Assembly (NCBI RefSeq): GCF_936928535.1
Contig: NZ_CAKZHY010000124.1
Coordinates: forward strand, 1 to 62,368
Direction of reading: 5' to 3'
Length of the DNA: 62,368 bases
Source of the DNA: an uncultured Bradyrhizobium sp.
GTDB taxonomy: Bacteria; Pseudomonadota; Alphaproteobacteria; Rhizobiales; Xanthobacteraceae
Shown piece by piece: positions 10,332 to 19,862 of the stretch; positions within the stretch are counted from its first letter, which is position 1, and every line of letters begins with the position of its first letter. Under the pieces are notes generated by a model. It was not told the origin of the DNA. It ran no database searches and was given only the letters and a program-made list of their open reading frames with translations. Position numbers and translations under genes: made by a program.

Positions 10332-12389
10332 TCAGAGGTCCAAAACTTCACGCACCTTTTGCGCGAGCTTGTCGCGCTTGTACGGCTTTTGAAGCAGGTG
10401 CACCCCGGGATCGAGCCGGCCATGATGGACGATCGAGTTCTCGGTATAGCCCGACGTGTACAAGACCCTGATGCCGGGAGCCGTCTGCCTCACCCGCTCT
10501 GCGAGTTGCCTTCCGGTCATGCCGCCAGGCATTACGACGTCCGTGAACAACAGATCAGGAGCACCGGATCGCGAGATCTCCTGCAGCGCCGAAGGTCCAT
10601 CGCTGGCCTCGGTCACCCTGTATCCCAGGTGACGCAATTGCTGAACCGCAAACATCCGCACGTGAGGATCGTCTTCTACGACGAGGATCGACTCAGCGCC
10701 CGTCGCGGGGGCCGCAGGAGCACAGGCCGGTTGAACGGCATTGGTCGCATCGGCTTTGGCACGCGGCAGAAATATCTTCACGCAGGTGCCGTGCCCGACC
10801 TCGCTGTAAATCTGGATATGGCCGCCGGTCTGCTTGACGAAGCCGTGCACCATGCTCAGCCCCAGGCCCGTTCCCTTGCCGACTGGTTTGGTTGTGAAGA
10901 AAGGCTCGAAGATGCGATCGAGTATGTCGGGCGCAATTCCGCTCCCCGTATCAGACAAGGCGATCATGACATATTGGCCCGGAGCGACCTCCACGCTGCT
11001 TGCAGCGTAGTCGTCCGATAGTTCGACATTACTGGTCTCGATCGTCAGTTTACCTCCCTCGGGCATCGCATCGCGCGCATTCAGAACAATGTTGAGGATT
11101 GCGGTCTCCATCTGACGGATATCGGCAGTCACGGCCCACAACGATTTCGTCAGCCGAAGATCGACTTCGACATTCTCGCCAATGGTGCGCCGTAGCAGCG
11201 CGTTCATGTGCGACACCACTTCATTCAGATCAAAAACGATCGGCTCGAGTGCCTGGCGGCGGGCAAAAGCCAGCATCAGCTGTGTCAAACCTGCGCCGCG
11301 TTCAGCGGCAGCAAGAATTGGCTCGGCCAGCTTGCGATGCGGATCGTCGCTCTTCATCTCGTCCAGCATGACCTCCACATTGCCGAGAATGACCGTCAGC
11401 AGATTGTTGAAGTCGTGGGCGACACCGCCTGTCAACTGCCCGATTGCCTGCATTTTCTGCGCTTGCAGCAGCTGCGCCTCCATCCGCTTGCGATCCGTGA
11501 TGTCCTCGGTCAGGAAGGCAACGCCACCAATATTGCCAAGGGTGTCGAACCATGGTCGCACCTCCCAGCGCAGCCATTGCACGCGTCCGTCGACCCTCGT
11601 GAACGAGTCCTCTTCGGCATGAAGCGTCTCGCCGGCAAGCGCGCGGCGATGAATAATGCGCCAGCGATCCGGGATCTCGGGAAACACCTCATAATGTGAC
11701 AGCCCGTACAAATCCCGGCCGACGAGGCCGTAATCAGCAAGCCAACGGTCACTGTAAACGAGGTAGCACAGGTCTTTGTCGAGTATCGCAATCGCAGCTG
11801 GAGCGTACTTGATGAAATATCTTAGTCGCTCCTCGCTTTCTCGCAGGTCTTCAACTGCCTTTTGCTGACGAGCCTCGAGCGCCCTGCGAGCCGAAACGTC
11901 CCTCACCGCGGCGATCGCGGCGGAACGATCAGCCATCGCAACTGGGCTGAGACTGATCTCGGCAGGGAATTCCGTCCCATCCTTGCGGCGTCCCCATAGC
12001 GAAAGACCACCGCCCATCATGCGGGTCTTCGGTTGCGCGAAATAGGTGCTCAAATGGGGTGAATGTGCGCCGCGAAATCGCTCCGGGATCAGTATGCTGA
12101 CGGGCTTGTCCACGAGTTCTTCAGGGGCGTACCCAAAAATGTCCAAGACGCGATCGCTGGCGAACTCGATCACGCCTGCGTTGTTGACCATCAGGACCGC
12201 GTCCGGACTTGCCGCGAGGACGCCTCTGAATCTAGCTTCGCTCGCGTGCAAATCGGCTGCTGCCTTGGCCCGATGTGCGGACGCCTTGCCGAAATTCAGG
12301 GCGCGCAGTCGCTGTTGCAGTCTGGGCCACAACGGGGTTTTGAGGGTTCCATAGGCCTCGCCATCGTCCCGGGTATCCGAATGACTCAA
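10332..12389 (-). CDS. Hybrid sensor histidine kinase: PAS-PAS-HisKA-HATPase-receiver
   Basis: The 685-residue protein has no clear membrane span and looks cytoplasmic. Order: PAS about 50-165, second PAS about 185-305, dimerisation domain with the phospho-accepting His at residue 325 (GGVAHDFNNLL), ATPase about 425-545 (NARDAM, GTGLGLSM), then a C-terminal receiver 565-685 with Asp617 (LLFTDVVMPGG). It should autophosphorylate and pass the phosphate to its own receiver and then to a phosphotransfer partner. The likely start is TTG at 12389 after ggtgggat. It sits between metG and tatD, genes usually adjacent, and has its own FNR/FixK-type box about 215 bases upstream, so it may be a later insertion under oxygen control. 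Confidence 0.88.
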   Translation of the reverse strand: MSHSDTRDDGEAYGTLKTPLWPRLQQRLRALNFGKASAHRAKAAADLHASEARFRGVLAASPDAVLMVNNAGVIEFASDRVLDIFGYAPEELVDKPVSILIPERFRGAHSPHLSTYFAQPKTRMMGGGLSLWGRRKDGTEFPAEISLSPVAMADRSAAIAAVRDVSARRALEARQQKAVEDLRESEERLRYFIKYAPAAIAILDKDLCYLVYSDRWLADYGLVGRDLYGLSHYEVFPEIPDRWRIIHRRALAGETLHAEEDSFTRVDGRVQWLRWEVRPWFDTLGNIGGVAFLTEDITDRKRMEAQLLQAQKMQAIGQLTGGVAHDFNNLLTVILGNVEVMLDEMKSDDPHRKLAEPILAAAERGAGLTQLMLAFARRQALEPIVFDLNEVVSHMNALLRRTIGENVEVDLRLTKSLWAVTADIRQMETAILNIVLNARDAMPEGGKLTIETSNVELSDDYAASSVEVAPGQYVMIALSDTGSGIAPDILDRIFEPFFTTKPVGKGTGLGLSMVHGFVKQTGGHIQIYSEVGHGTCVKIFLPRAKADATNAVQPACAPAAPATGAESILVVEDDPHVRMFAVQQLRHLGYRVTEASDGPSALQEISRSGAPDLLFTDVVMPGGMTGRQLAERVRQTAPGIRVLYTSGYTENSIVHHGRLDPGVHLLQKPYKRDKLAQKVREVLDL

Positions 12390-12600
12390 ATCCCACCTAC
12401 CATGCGGCTCTCATAGCCACTCCCAGGCAAACGACGCAAACTGACCGTCTCCCTTGGAGCACGGCAGGAGCCGCAAAAGCTGCGGACCTCTCACTGACAG
12501 GCGTCACCATCGCGATGGATGCGTCACCCATCGCGCGACGCAAGTCGGTCTGTTGCTTCTTCATCTCGTATGAGAAGCAGAGACCTGCGTTTCACTTGCA

Positions 12601-12614
12601 TTGATCTAGGTCAA
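12601..12614. promoter_or_regulatory. FNR/FixK-type box
   Basis: ttgatctaggtcaa fits TTGA-N6-TCAA and is extended by ca/tg on each side. It lies 212 bases before the hybrid kinase start, so a transcript start well upstream of the TTG is implied. The 390-base gap it sits in holds no gene that I can support. Confidence 0.6.
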
Positions 12615-12731
12615 TGACGCGAATCGCACCCCACGCCTGACGAGGGTCGCAGGGCGGTGTTACCTATCTCGATACCGATTTTGGGCCCGCGCTCGATGGT
12701 TGGCAGGTCTTGATACCCCGCAACCGCTTCG

Positions 12732-12766
12732 TGGTGACGCGATCCGGTTTCCGAATCGCATCACCA
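12732..12766. terminator. Stem-loop just after metG
   Basis: tggtgacgcgat (12732-12743) pairs with atcgcatcacca (12755-12766) with one mismatch and an 11-base loop. It starts 15 bases past the metG stop, where a terminator is expected, but no T-run follows on the minus strand. It may instead be a dispersed palindromic repeat. Confidence 0.4.
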
Positions 12767-12781
12767 AAAGATTGCTTGAAA

Positions 12782-14758
12782 CTAAGCCGCCGGCTCGATG
12801 TAGCGGGGGAACGCCGGCGTCGGCGCTGGCAGCGTCGTGCCGGGCGCGATCCGCTTCTCGCCGCCGAGCATCGCGAAATTGCGCTCAGCTGCGGGGATGC
12901 CGAGGCTGTCGAGCAGCAATCCTGATGCGGTCGGCATCGCCGGCTGGGCCAGGATCGCGATCTGGCGCACGACCTCGGCGGTGACATAGAGCACCGTCTT
13001 CTGCCTGACAGGATCAGTCTTGGCGAGCGCCCACGGTGCCTCGCCCGCGAAATAACGGTTGGCTTCCGCGACCACGGCCCACACGGCATTGAGCCAGTGA
13101 TGGATCTGCTGTGTCGCCATCGCCTCGCGCGAGGCGGCGATCATGCCGTCGGCCATCGCCAGGATCGCCTTGTCGTTATCGCTGAACTCGCCGGGCTCCG
13201 GCAGCACGCCGCCGAGCTGCTTGGCGATCATCGACAGCGAGCGCTGCGCGAGGTTGCCGAGATCGTTGGCGAGATCGGCATTGATGCGTGCAACGATGGC
13301 TTCATGGTTGTAGTTGCCATCCTGGCCATAGGAGACCTCGCGCAGGAAGAAATAGCGCATCTGGTCGACGCCGTACTGGTCGGCGAGATTGAAGGGGTCG
13401 ACAACGTTGCCGACCGACTTCGACATCTTCTCGCCCCTGTTGAACAGGAAGCCGTGCGCATAAACCCGCTTTGGCAGCGCAATGCCTGCCGACATCAGGA
13501 ATGCCGGCCAGTACACGGCGTGAAAGCGGATAATGTCCTTGCCGATGATGTGCACGTCGGCCGGCCAGTAGCGCCAGTTCTTGTCGCTTTCGTCGGGGAA
13601 GCCGACGCCAGTGATGTAGTTGGTCAGCGCGTCGACCCAGACATACATCACATGCGCATCGTCGCTCGGCACCTTCACGCCCCAATCGAAAGTGGTGCGC
13701 GAGATCGAGAGATCGCGCAGGCCGCCTCTCACGAAGCTCACCACCTCGTTCTTGCGCGAGTCCGGGCCGATGAATTCAGGATGGTCCGCGTAGAGCTTCA
13801 GCAGCTTGTCCTGATAGGCCGACAGGCGGAAGAAATAGCTCTTCTCCTCAACCCATTCGACCGGCGTGCCCTGCGGTCCCAGGCGTACACCATCCTCGTT
13901 CAGGCGCGTCTCGTCCTCGGCGTAATAGGCCTCGTCACGCACGGAGTACCAGCCCGAATAGGTGTCGGCGTAGATGTCGCCATTCGCTTCCATGCGCCGC
14001 CAGATCTCCTGGCTCGAGCGATGGTGCTGTTCCTCGGTGGTGCGAATGAAGCGGTCGAACGAGACGTTCAGCCGCTGGTCCATCTCCTTGAAGCGGTTGG
14101 CATTGCGGGTCGCGAGTGCGGACGGGGACAAGCCCTCGTTCTGCGCAGTCTGAACCATCTTCTGGCCGTGCTCGTCAGTGCCAGTCAGGAAGAACACATC
14201 CTTGCCGTCGAGCCGGGCGAAGCGCGCCAGCACGTCGGCTGAGATCGCCTCATAGGCGTGGCCGATATGCGGGCTGCCGTTGGGATAGGCAATGGCGGTC
14301 GAGATGTAGAAGACGTTGTCGCGCGCGGGGGCGGCAGCGGGCACTTTTCCTGGCGCTGCGGCCACGCGGTTCGGCGCCTTGGGCTTTGACTCTTTAGGGC
14401 TCACGGCCTTCGGCGGCGCCGCGACGGGAGCCGGCGCGGCAACCACGGCGGGGGCGCTCACCCCTGCCTTCTTGGCCAGAGCCTTGGCGGGCTTTTTGGC
14501 GGCCTTCTTGGACGCGACTTTCTTGGTCACGGCCTTCTTGGCAACCTGCTTCTTGGCAGCTTTCTTGCCCGCCTTCTTCGCCGTTTTTGACGCGCTCTTC
14601 ATGCCCTTCTTGGCAGCGGGCTTTGGGGTCTTCCTGACCTTCTTGGCGGCCTTGCGCGCCTGCGCTTTCACAGCCTTTTTCGCGGCCTTCTTAGTGGGCC
14701 TCTTTGCGGTCTTCTTGCTGCTCTTGGCCTTGGCGGCTTTCTTAGCGCGTGTTGCCAC
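12782..14758 (-). CDS. metG: Methionyl-tRNA synthetase with a long Lys/Ala-rich N-terminal extension
   Basis: The enzyme charges tRNA-Met with methionine. The catalytic part begins near residue 147 with YISTAIAYPNGSPHIGHAYE (class I HIGH motif at 164-167) and has the KMSKS loop near residue 443, followed by the anticodon-binding helical domain. Before it come about 95 residues of AKK/KAAKK repeats, like histone H1 or AlgP C-tails, then a Pro/Ala linker. MetG proteins are normally about 510-550 residues, so this one is 100-150 longer. The reading frame is continuous from the ATG at 14758 with no internal start better placed than this one. The tail may bind tRNA or nucleic acid; that is inference. 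Confidence 0.93.
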   Translation of the reverse strand: MATRAKKAAKAKSSKKTAKRPTKKAAKKAVKAQARKAAKKVRKTPKPAAKKGMKSASKTAKKAGKKAAKKQVAKKAVTKKVASKKAAKKPAKALAKKAGVSAPAVVAAPAPVAAPPKAVSPKESKPKAPNRVAAAPGKVPAAAPARDNVFYISTAIAYPNGSPHIGHAYEAISADVLARFARLDGKDVFFLTGTDEHGQKMVQTAQNEGLSPSALATRNANRFKEMDQRLNVSFDRFIRTTEEQHHRSSQEIWRRMEANGDIYADTYSGWYSVRDEAYYAEDETRLNEDGVRLGPQGTPVEWVEEKSYFFRLSAYQDKLLKLYADHPEFIGPDSRKNEVVSFVRGGLRDLSISRTTFDWGVKVPSDDAHVMYVWVDALTNYITGVGFPDESDKNWRYWPADVHIIGKDIIRFHAVYWPAFLMSAGIALPKRVYAHGFLFNRGEKMSKSVGNVVDPFNLADQYGVDQMRYFFLREVSYGQDGNYNHEAIVARINADLANDLGNLAQRSLSMIAKQLGGVLPEPGEFSDNDKAILAMADGMIAASREAMATQQIHHWLNAVWAVVAEANRYFAGEAPWALAKTDPVRQKTVLYVTAEVVRQIAILAQPAMPTASGLLLDSLGIPAAERNFAMLGGEKRIAPGTTLPAPTPAFPRYIEPAA

Positions 14759-14804
14759 GACGAATTCCTTTACCGGCTTCTCGAAATTTGGAAACGAACT
14801 GCGC

Positions 14805-15851
14805 CTAGCGCGTTGCGTCCGCCAGCCAGCCGAACACCGAGAAAACCAAGGGCTTTCGCTCCAGATTGTAGGTTTCGGTGTCGCGCGCGGCGCGGACGAT
14901 CTTTTCCCATACCTCGCTCAAGCGCGCAAGGCGCGGCAGGTTCTGATTGGCATTGGCTTCGTCTTCATGCAGGCGATCCGCGATCCAGCGATCGACGCCG
15001 TCGACGAAGGCGGCAAGCGCCACGCGATCGCTGGTGCCAAGGGATTCGCCAAGCGTGTGCAGATCACGCGGATCGACCTCCGGCAGCCGCGCCAGCATCG
15101 CCGCCGTGCGCTGCTGGAGCTTCAGCGCGTCGCCGCCGAGTAGCGTCAGCGCGCGTGAGACGCTGCCCTCGGAGGCCTCCGCTGCCTCGCGCAATGCCAA
15201 ATCGGTCGGCGCGATGCCGGCGGCCGCAGCTGCTGCGCCAAGGACCTGGTCGGTTGTCAGTGCTCGCAAACGCAGCTTGCGGCAACGCGACTGGATGGTG
15301 GCGAGCACGCGCGCCGGCGCGTGGCTCACCAACAGGAACAGCGATCGCTGCGGCGGCTCCTCGAGGATCTTGAGCAGCGCGTTCGCAGCATTGGGATTGA
15401 GCTCATCGACGGTATCGACGATGCAGACGCGCCAACCCTCCGCTGCAGCCGTCGAGCCGAAGAACGCGATCGTCTCGCGGGTCTCGTCGACCGTGATGAC
15501 CGTGCGCATCACGCCACGGTCGTTGGCGGTGCGCTCCAGCGTCAGCAAGCCGCCATGAGAGCCGGCCGCGACCTGTCGCGCCACAGCGTGATCAGGATCG
15601 ATGGCGAGGTCTTCGGCGGACTGCACGGCCGCCGCCAGCGGCTGGCCGTGAGCGAGCACAAAGCGCGCCATGCGATAGGCCAGCGTTGCCTTGCCGATGC
15701 CTCGAGGACCGCCGATCAGCCAGGCATGCGGGATGCGCCCGCTGCGATAGGCCGTCAAAAGCGCCATCTCGGCCTCGCGATGGCCGAACAGAAGGCTGGT
15801 CTCGCGGGGATGCGGGATCGCGCTCTCGCGCTCGGCCTGACGCGGGCTCAT
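14805..15851 (-). CDS. holB: DNA polymerase III subunit delta prime
   Basis: This is a clamp-loader AAA+ subunit that helps place the beta clamp on DNA. The 348-residue protein has the Walker-A-like GGPRGIGKATLAYR segment, the sensor/NALLKILEEPP motif that is diagnostic for delta prime/gamma, and SRCRKLRLR. Start: the ATG at 15851 overlaps the tmk stop as ATGA, a common coupling for this pair; an in-frame start further upstream lies inside tmk. metG follows 46 bases after its stop. Confidence 0.93.
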   Translation of the reverse strand: MSPRQAERESAIPHPRETSLLFGHREAEMALLTAYRSGRIPHAWLIGGPRGIGKATLAYRMARFVLAHGQPLAAAVQSAEDLAIDPDHAVARQVAAGSHGGLLTLERTANDRGVMRTVITVDETRETIAFFGSTAAAEGWRVCIVDTVDELNPNAANALLKILEEPPQRSLFLLVSHAPARVLATIQSRCRKLRLRALTTDQVLGAAAAAAGIAPTDLALREAAEASEGSVSRALTLLGGDALKLQQRTAAMLARLPEVDPRDLHTLGESLGTSDRVALAAFVDGVDRWIADRLHEDEANANQNLPRLARLSEVWEKIVRAARDTETYNLERKPLVFSVFGWLADATR

Positions 15852-16534
15852 GCCGAGATCACCGAGGCCGGCGTCGGCAGCAGGCGTTCGCACAGCGCTG
15901 TCCAGACGCGGCCGGCGACCGTGTCAGGATCGGAATTGGCGTCGATCAGGACGCAACGCGCGGGATCGTCTGCGCCAATCTTGCGATAGGCCTCACGCAG
16001 GCCCTGGTGGAAGGCGAGCTTTTCGCTCTCGAACCTGTCAGGCGTTCCGCTGCCGCGCCGCGCTGCTGCACGCGCCAAGCCGATCTCGACCGGCAGATCG
16101 AGGATGATGGTGAGATCAGGTTTGAGATCACCGATCGTGACCCGCTGCATCGCGTTGATCAGTCCGGCAGGCACGCTGCCGAGGCTGCCTTGATAGGCTC
16201 GCGTCGAGTCGGCGAAGCGGTCGCACAGAACCCAGACACCTTGTTTGAGCGCGGGCTCGATCATCGTGCGGACATGGTCGTCGCGCGCGGCCGCGAATAG
16301 CAGCGTCTCGGCTTCGGGCCCGAGTAGCTTGCCCATCCCCGACAACACCAGATGACGCATGATTTCGGCGCCCGGCGAGCCGCCGGGCTCGCGCGTGACC
16401 AGGATCCGCAGTCTGGCCGCGCTGAGACGTTCAGCGAGCTTCTTGATCTGGGTGGACTTGCCGGTCCCCTCGCCGCCTTCAAAGGTGATGAAGCGCCCGC
16501 GTCCGGACGGCCGCTGTCCCGTGGTCTCACTCAT
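15848..16534 (-). CDS. tmk: Thymidylate kinase
   Basis: The enzyme phosphorylates dTMP to dTDP for DNA synthesis. The 228-residue protein has the P-loop FEGGEGTGKSTQ at residues 18-29, the REPGGSPGAE motif, and DRFADSTRAYQG that binds the nucleotide. It starts only two bases after the dacF-type gene stops, and its last bases overlap holB (ATGA), so transcription as one unit with both is very likely. Confidence 0.95.
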   Translation of the reverse strand: MSETTGQRPSGRGRFITFEGGEGTGKSTQIKKLAERLSAARLRILVTREPGGSPGAEIMRHLVLSGMGKLLGPEAETLLFAAARDDHVRTMIEPALKQGVWVLCDRFADSTRAYQGSLGSVPAGLINAMQRVTIGDLKPDLTIILDLPVEIGLARAAARRGSGTPDRFESEKLAFHQGLREAYRKIGADDPARCVLIDANSDPDTVAGRVWTALCERLLPTPASVISA

Positions 16535-16536
16535 GG

Positions 16537-17799
16537 TCAGAGCTTCTCGGCGCCTGCGCGGAACATACCGATCACGAGCTCGCTGGCGCCGTCGATCGCG
16601 CGCCGCATGGTCGAGCCGGTGCCGATCGCTTCGGCCGCATAGACCGGTGTCTCCACCGCGATATTGCCGCTGCGCCAGACCCTGACCACTCCGACCTGCT
16701 GGCCCTCCTTGACCGGTGCGCGCACGGGACCGCTATAGACGATACGCGCGATCAGCTTGTCGCCGCCGCTCTTGTGCACCATCACCTTCACCGGCTCTTT
16801 CGCGAGGAGCTTCACCGAGCGGCTCTCGCCGCCAAAAACCTTGGCGTAGCCGACGGGCTGGTCGGCCGCGATCAGAGTCCGACTCTCGAAATTGCGAAAG
16901 CCCCATTCCAGCATCTTCTTGGCTTCAGTGGCACGATCCTCGATATCTTCAAGCCCGTTGACGACGACGATCAACCGCGTGCCGTTCTGCACCGCCGAGC
17001 CGACCATGCCATAGCCGCCTTCCTTGGTGTAACCCGTCTTGAGGCCGTCAGCGCCTTCCATCGAATTGAGCAAGGGATTGCGGTTGGGTTGCCTGATCTT
17101 GTTCCAGGTGAACTCCTTCTCGCCGAACAGTTTGTAGAACTCCGGGAAGTCCAGGATGATGTGACGCGCGAGCATGCCGAGCTCACGTACCGTCATCTTG
17201 TTGCCAGGGTCGGGCAAGCCGTTGGAATTGGCAAAGGTCGACTTGGTCAGGCCGAGCTCCCGGGCGCGCTTGGTCATGAAGTCCGTGGCAAAGATCTTCT
17301 CGTTGCCGGCGATGCCTTCGGCGAGCGCGATGCAGGCGTCGTTACCGCTCTGGATGATCGCGCCGTGCAGGAGATCGTCGACCGAGACCTTGCTGTTGAT
17401 GGCCGCAAACATGGTCGAGGTGCCGGAAGGGGCCCCGCCCCTGCGCCAGGCATTCTCGCTGATCCGGTATTCGTCGGTCAGCTTGACGTCGCCTTTCTTG
17501 ATCGCGTTGAACACGACCTCCGCGGTCATGAGCTTCATCATGCTGGAGGGCGCACGCAGCTCATCGGCGTTCTTCTCGAACAGCACACTGCCGCTGGAGG
17601 CCTCGATCAGGATCGCCGTGGGGGCGTCGCCGTCGAAGCCGGTATCTTCGGCCTTCTTGGCGCCCTGGACGCTCTGGTTGGCGGCGTAGAGCACCCCACC
17701 CCAGCTGAGGCTGACGGCAAGCGCCGCCGCGACCAGCCCGCGCGCCAGCACTCCGGCTGTGAACCTGATGTGGCGGAGCGGGATGAAACGAAATGCCAT
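16537..17799 (-). CDS. dacF: D-alanyl-D-alanine carboxypeptidase (DacF/PBP5-type, S11)
   Basis: A periplasmic penicillin-binding protein that trims the terminal D-Ala of peptidoglycan stem peptides. The 420-residue product has an N-terminal hydrophobic signal/anchor (residues about 14-40), the catalytic SMMK motif with Ser86 and Lys89, SGN near residue 150 and KTG near 245, then the C-terminal beta-rich PBP5 domain. The ATG at 17799 begins the recognisable signal; longer frames reach into the intergenic region. It leads the tmk-holB-metG run. Confidence 0.94.
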   Translation of the reverse strand: MAFRFIPLRHIRFTAGVLARGLVAAALAVSLSWGGVLYAANQSVQGAKKAEDTGFDGDAPTAILIEASSGSVLFEKNADELRAPSSMMKLMTAEVVFNAIKKGDVKLTDEYRISENAWRRGGAPSGTSTMFAAINSKVSVDDLLHGAIIQSGNDACIALAEGIAGNEKIFATDFMTKRARELGLTKSTFANSNGLPDPGNKMTVRELGMLARHIILDFPEFYKLFGEKEFTWNKIRQPNRNPLLNSMEGADGLKTGYTKEGGYGMVGSAVQNGTRLIVVVNGLEDIEDRATEAKKMLEWGFRNFESRTLIAADQPVGYAKVFGGESRSVKLLAKEPVKVMVHKSGGDKLIARIVYSGPVRAPVKEGQQVGVVRVWRSGNIAVETPVYAAEAIGTGSTMRRAIDGASELVIGMFRAGAEKL

Positions 17800-17951
17800 G
17801 GCGAAGCCCTGAGAGCGGCGTTCTAACAAACGGAACCGGCGCGAACAACACGAGGAACGGTGCCTGCGCCGAGATTGCACGATTCTCGCCGCATCCCTAT
17901 CGTGGCACCTCATCTTTCCTGACCAAATCCCTGAAACAAGGCGGAAAAGCG

Positions 17952-18911
17952 ATGTCCACGACTCGTGTGATCAAGGCCAACGGGATCGACCTCTTCATCC
18001 GCGAAGCCGCCGGCCAGGGACCGCTGGTGGTGCTGTGCCATGGCTGGCCGGAACTATCATATTCGTGGCGACATCAGATCTCGGCGCTGGCGGCCGCCGG
18101 CTTTCACGTCGTGGCCCCCGACATGCGCGGCTTCGGCCAAAGCGCGGCGCCGCCGGACGCTGCCGCCTATTCGATCTTCAACCTGGTGGGCGACGTCGTC
18201 GGCCTGGTCCAGGCACTCGGCAAGACCAAGGCAATGGTGGTCGGCCACGATTGGGGCGCTCCGGTCGCCTGGCATGCGGCTCTGTTTCGTCCTGACATCT
18301 TCACGGCCGTCGCAGGCCTGAGCGTGCCGCCACCGTTCCGCGGACGCGGCCGGCCGCTCGAGCTGCTGCGCCAGGGCGGCATCACCAATTTCTACTGGCA
18401 GTATTTCCAGGCGCCTGGTGTCGCCGAGGCAGAGTTTGAGCAGGACGTCGCCCGCACCATGCGGACCCTGCTGGGCGGGCGCGGTCTTGCCGATCCTGAC
18501 GCCGCAATGTTCGTGCAGGAGGGTAAGGGCTTTCTCGACCATGCGAGCGCTGACGAGCCGCTACCGCCGTGGCTCAGCGAAGACGATCTTGCCCATTTCA
18601 CTGAAAACTTCCGCAAGTCCGGCTTCCGCGGCGGGCTGAACTGGTATCGCAACATCGACCGCAATTGGGAGCTGACCGCGCCCTGGCAGGACGCGCAGAT
18701 CCACCAACCCTCGCTCTTCATCGCCGGCGCGCAGGATGCCGTCATCACGGGCCTGATCGGCGCCAAGCGCGTCAACGAGCTGGAGCGCGTGTTGCCCAAC
18801 CTCACGCGAAAGCTGATCATCGAGGGCGCCGGACATTGGGTGCAGCAGGAGCGGCCCGACGAAGTCAACGCCGCGCTGGTCAGATTCCTGCGCGAAGCAT
18901 CGTCAGCCTAG
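17952..18911 (+). CDS. Alpha/beta hydrolase, epoxide-hydrolase-like
   Basis: The 319-residue protein has the oxyanion HGWPE motif near residue 29, a GHDWGAP nucleophile elbow whose central Asp is typical of epoxide hydrolases and haloalkane dehalogenases, a cap domain, and the catalytic His in GAGHWVQQERP near the end. It probably opens epoxides by way of an ester intermediate in the cytoplasm; the natural substrate is unknown. The ATG at 17952 has a purine-rich gcggaaaag site. It is divergent from dacF and convergent with rlpA. Confidence 0.88.
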   Translation: MSTTRVIKANGIDLFIREAAGQGPLVVLCHGWPELSYSWRHQISALAAAGFHVVAPDMRGFGQSAAPPDAAAYSIFNLVGDVVGLVQALGKTKAMVVGHDWGAPVAWHAALFRPDIFTAVAGLSVPPPFRGRGRPLELLRQGGITNFYWQYFQAPGVAEAEFEQDVARTMRTLLGGRGLADPDAAMFVQEGKGFLDHASADEPLPPWLSEDDLAHFTENFRKSGFRGGLNWYRNIDRNWELTAPWQDAQIHQPSLFIAGAQDAVITGLIGAKRVNELERVLPNLTRKLIIEGAGHWVQQERPDEVNAALVRFLREASSA

Positions 18912-18932
18912 GCAGCACCGCGCAATCGACGA

Positions 18933-19862
18933 TCAATACAGGCCGCGGCCGGTCAGGATGCTGCGGGCCTCGGCTGCGCCGTCGTCTGAGGCGGAACGAC
19001 CGTTATCGGAGGCATAGCGGCCCTCCTCGTCGTAGGACACCTGGCGGACATTCTGGAGTGCCCGGCCGCGGCTGCGGCTCGAGGCCGACATCTCCGAGGT
19101 CGCATTGATCGAGGCAACGTCCGCTGAAGTATTGCCCAAGCTGTAGGGCCGCCCTTCCGGCATCGGGACTTCGCCTCTGAAGGCACCGCGGTTCGACGAG
19201 GGCAGCTCCGGCACGAACGGCCGCGCCGACGCGACCCGGACCATCGAGGGTGACGGCGCCGGCACACCGGTGCGCAGGGTCGCCATCAGCTGGCGGTCAT
19301 CCGAGCCTTCCAGCGGCGCCCGGCCGACATATTCGACGCGGACCTTGGCGACGCCATTGCCTTTGAATTCAAGGAGTTCGGCGGCTTTGTTCGAGACGTC
19401 GATGAGGCGATTGCCGTGATAAGGACCACGGTCGTTGACGCGAACGATCAGCGACTTGCCGTTGGAGAGATTGGTCACCCGCGCATAGGACGGCATTGGT
19501 AGGGTCGGATGGGCCGCAGTCAGCGAGCCCATGTCGAAGACCTCGCCATTGGCGGTCAGGCGGCCGTGGAAATCATCGCCGTACCAGGACGCCATGCCCT
19601 CGGCCCGGTAGTTGACATCCTCCTCCGGCACGTAGGTCCGGCCCGCCACCACATAGGGTTTGCCGACGCGATAAGTGCCGCCGCCCTTGGGCACGGGCTC
19701 GCCCCAGCCGACGACCCGCGGGCTCGACGACACGCCGTATTTGGGATCGACCCGGCTGGCGAACTTGTTGGACGAGGCGCAATTGGCGAGCGCTAGGCAG
19801 GAGCCGACCACCGCAACGCACCGCGCGGCCCGCACCACCGAATCTGACCGTCGGATCCCCAT
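18933..19862 (-). CDS. rlpA: RlpA-family septal ring lytic transglycosylase, lipoprotein
   Basis: RlpA proteins cleave denuded glycan strands during cell separation. This 309-residue form has a lipoprotein signal with lipobox LANC near residues 25-28, then the double-psi beta-barrel core: GMASWYGDDFHGRLTANGE, and IVRVNDRGPYHGNRLIDVS with the catalytic Asp of VNDRGP. The C-terminal 120 residues are low-complexity and lack an obvious SPOR domain. I chose the ATG at 19862, which starts the signal peptide; the upstream open frame has no coding character. Confidence 0.9.
   Translation of the reverse strand: MGIRRSDSVVRAARCVAVVGSCLALANCASSNKFASRVDPKYGVSSSPRVVGWGEPVPKGGGTYRVGKPYVVAGRTYVPEEDVNYRAEGMASWYGDDFHGRLTANGEVFDMGSLTAAHPTLPMPSYARVTNLSNGKSLIVRVNDRGPYHGNRLIDVSNKAAELLEFKGNGVAKVRVEYVGRAPLEGSDDRQLMATLRTGVPAPSPSMVRVASARPFVPELPSSNRGAFRGEVPMPEGRPYSLGNTSADVASINATSEMSASSRSRGRALQNVRQVSYDEEGRYASDNGRSASDDGAAEARSILTGRGLY

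Noticed and set aside
14316..15143. A 275-codon plus-strand frame full of Ala/Phe/Leu
   Set aside because: It is the complement of the MetG lysine-rich tail and of holB; a composition artefact.
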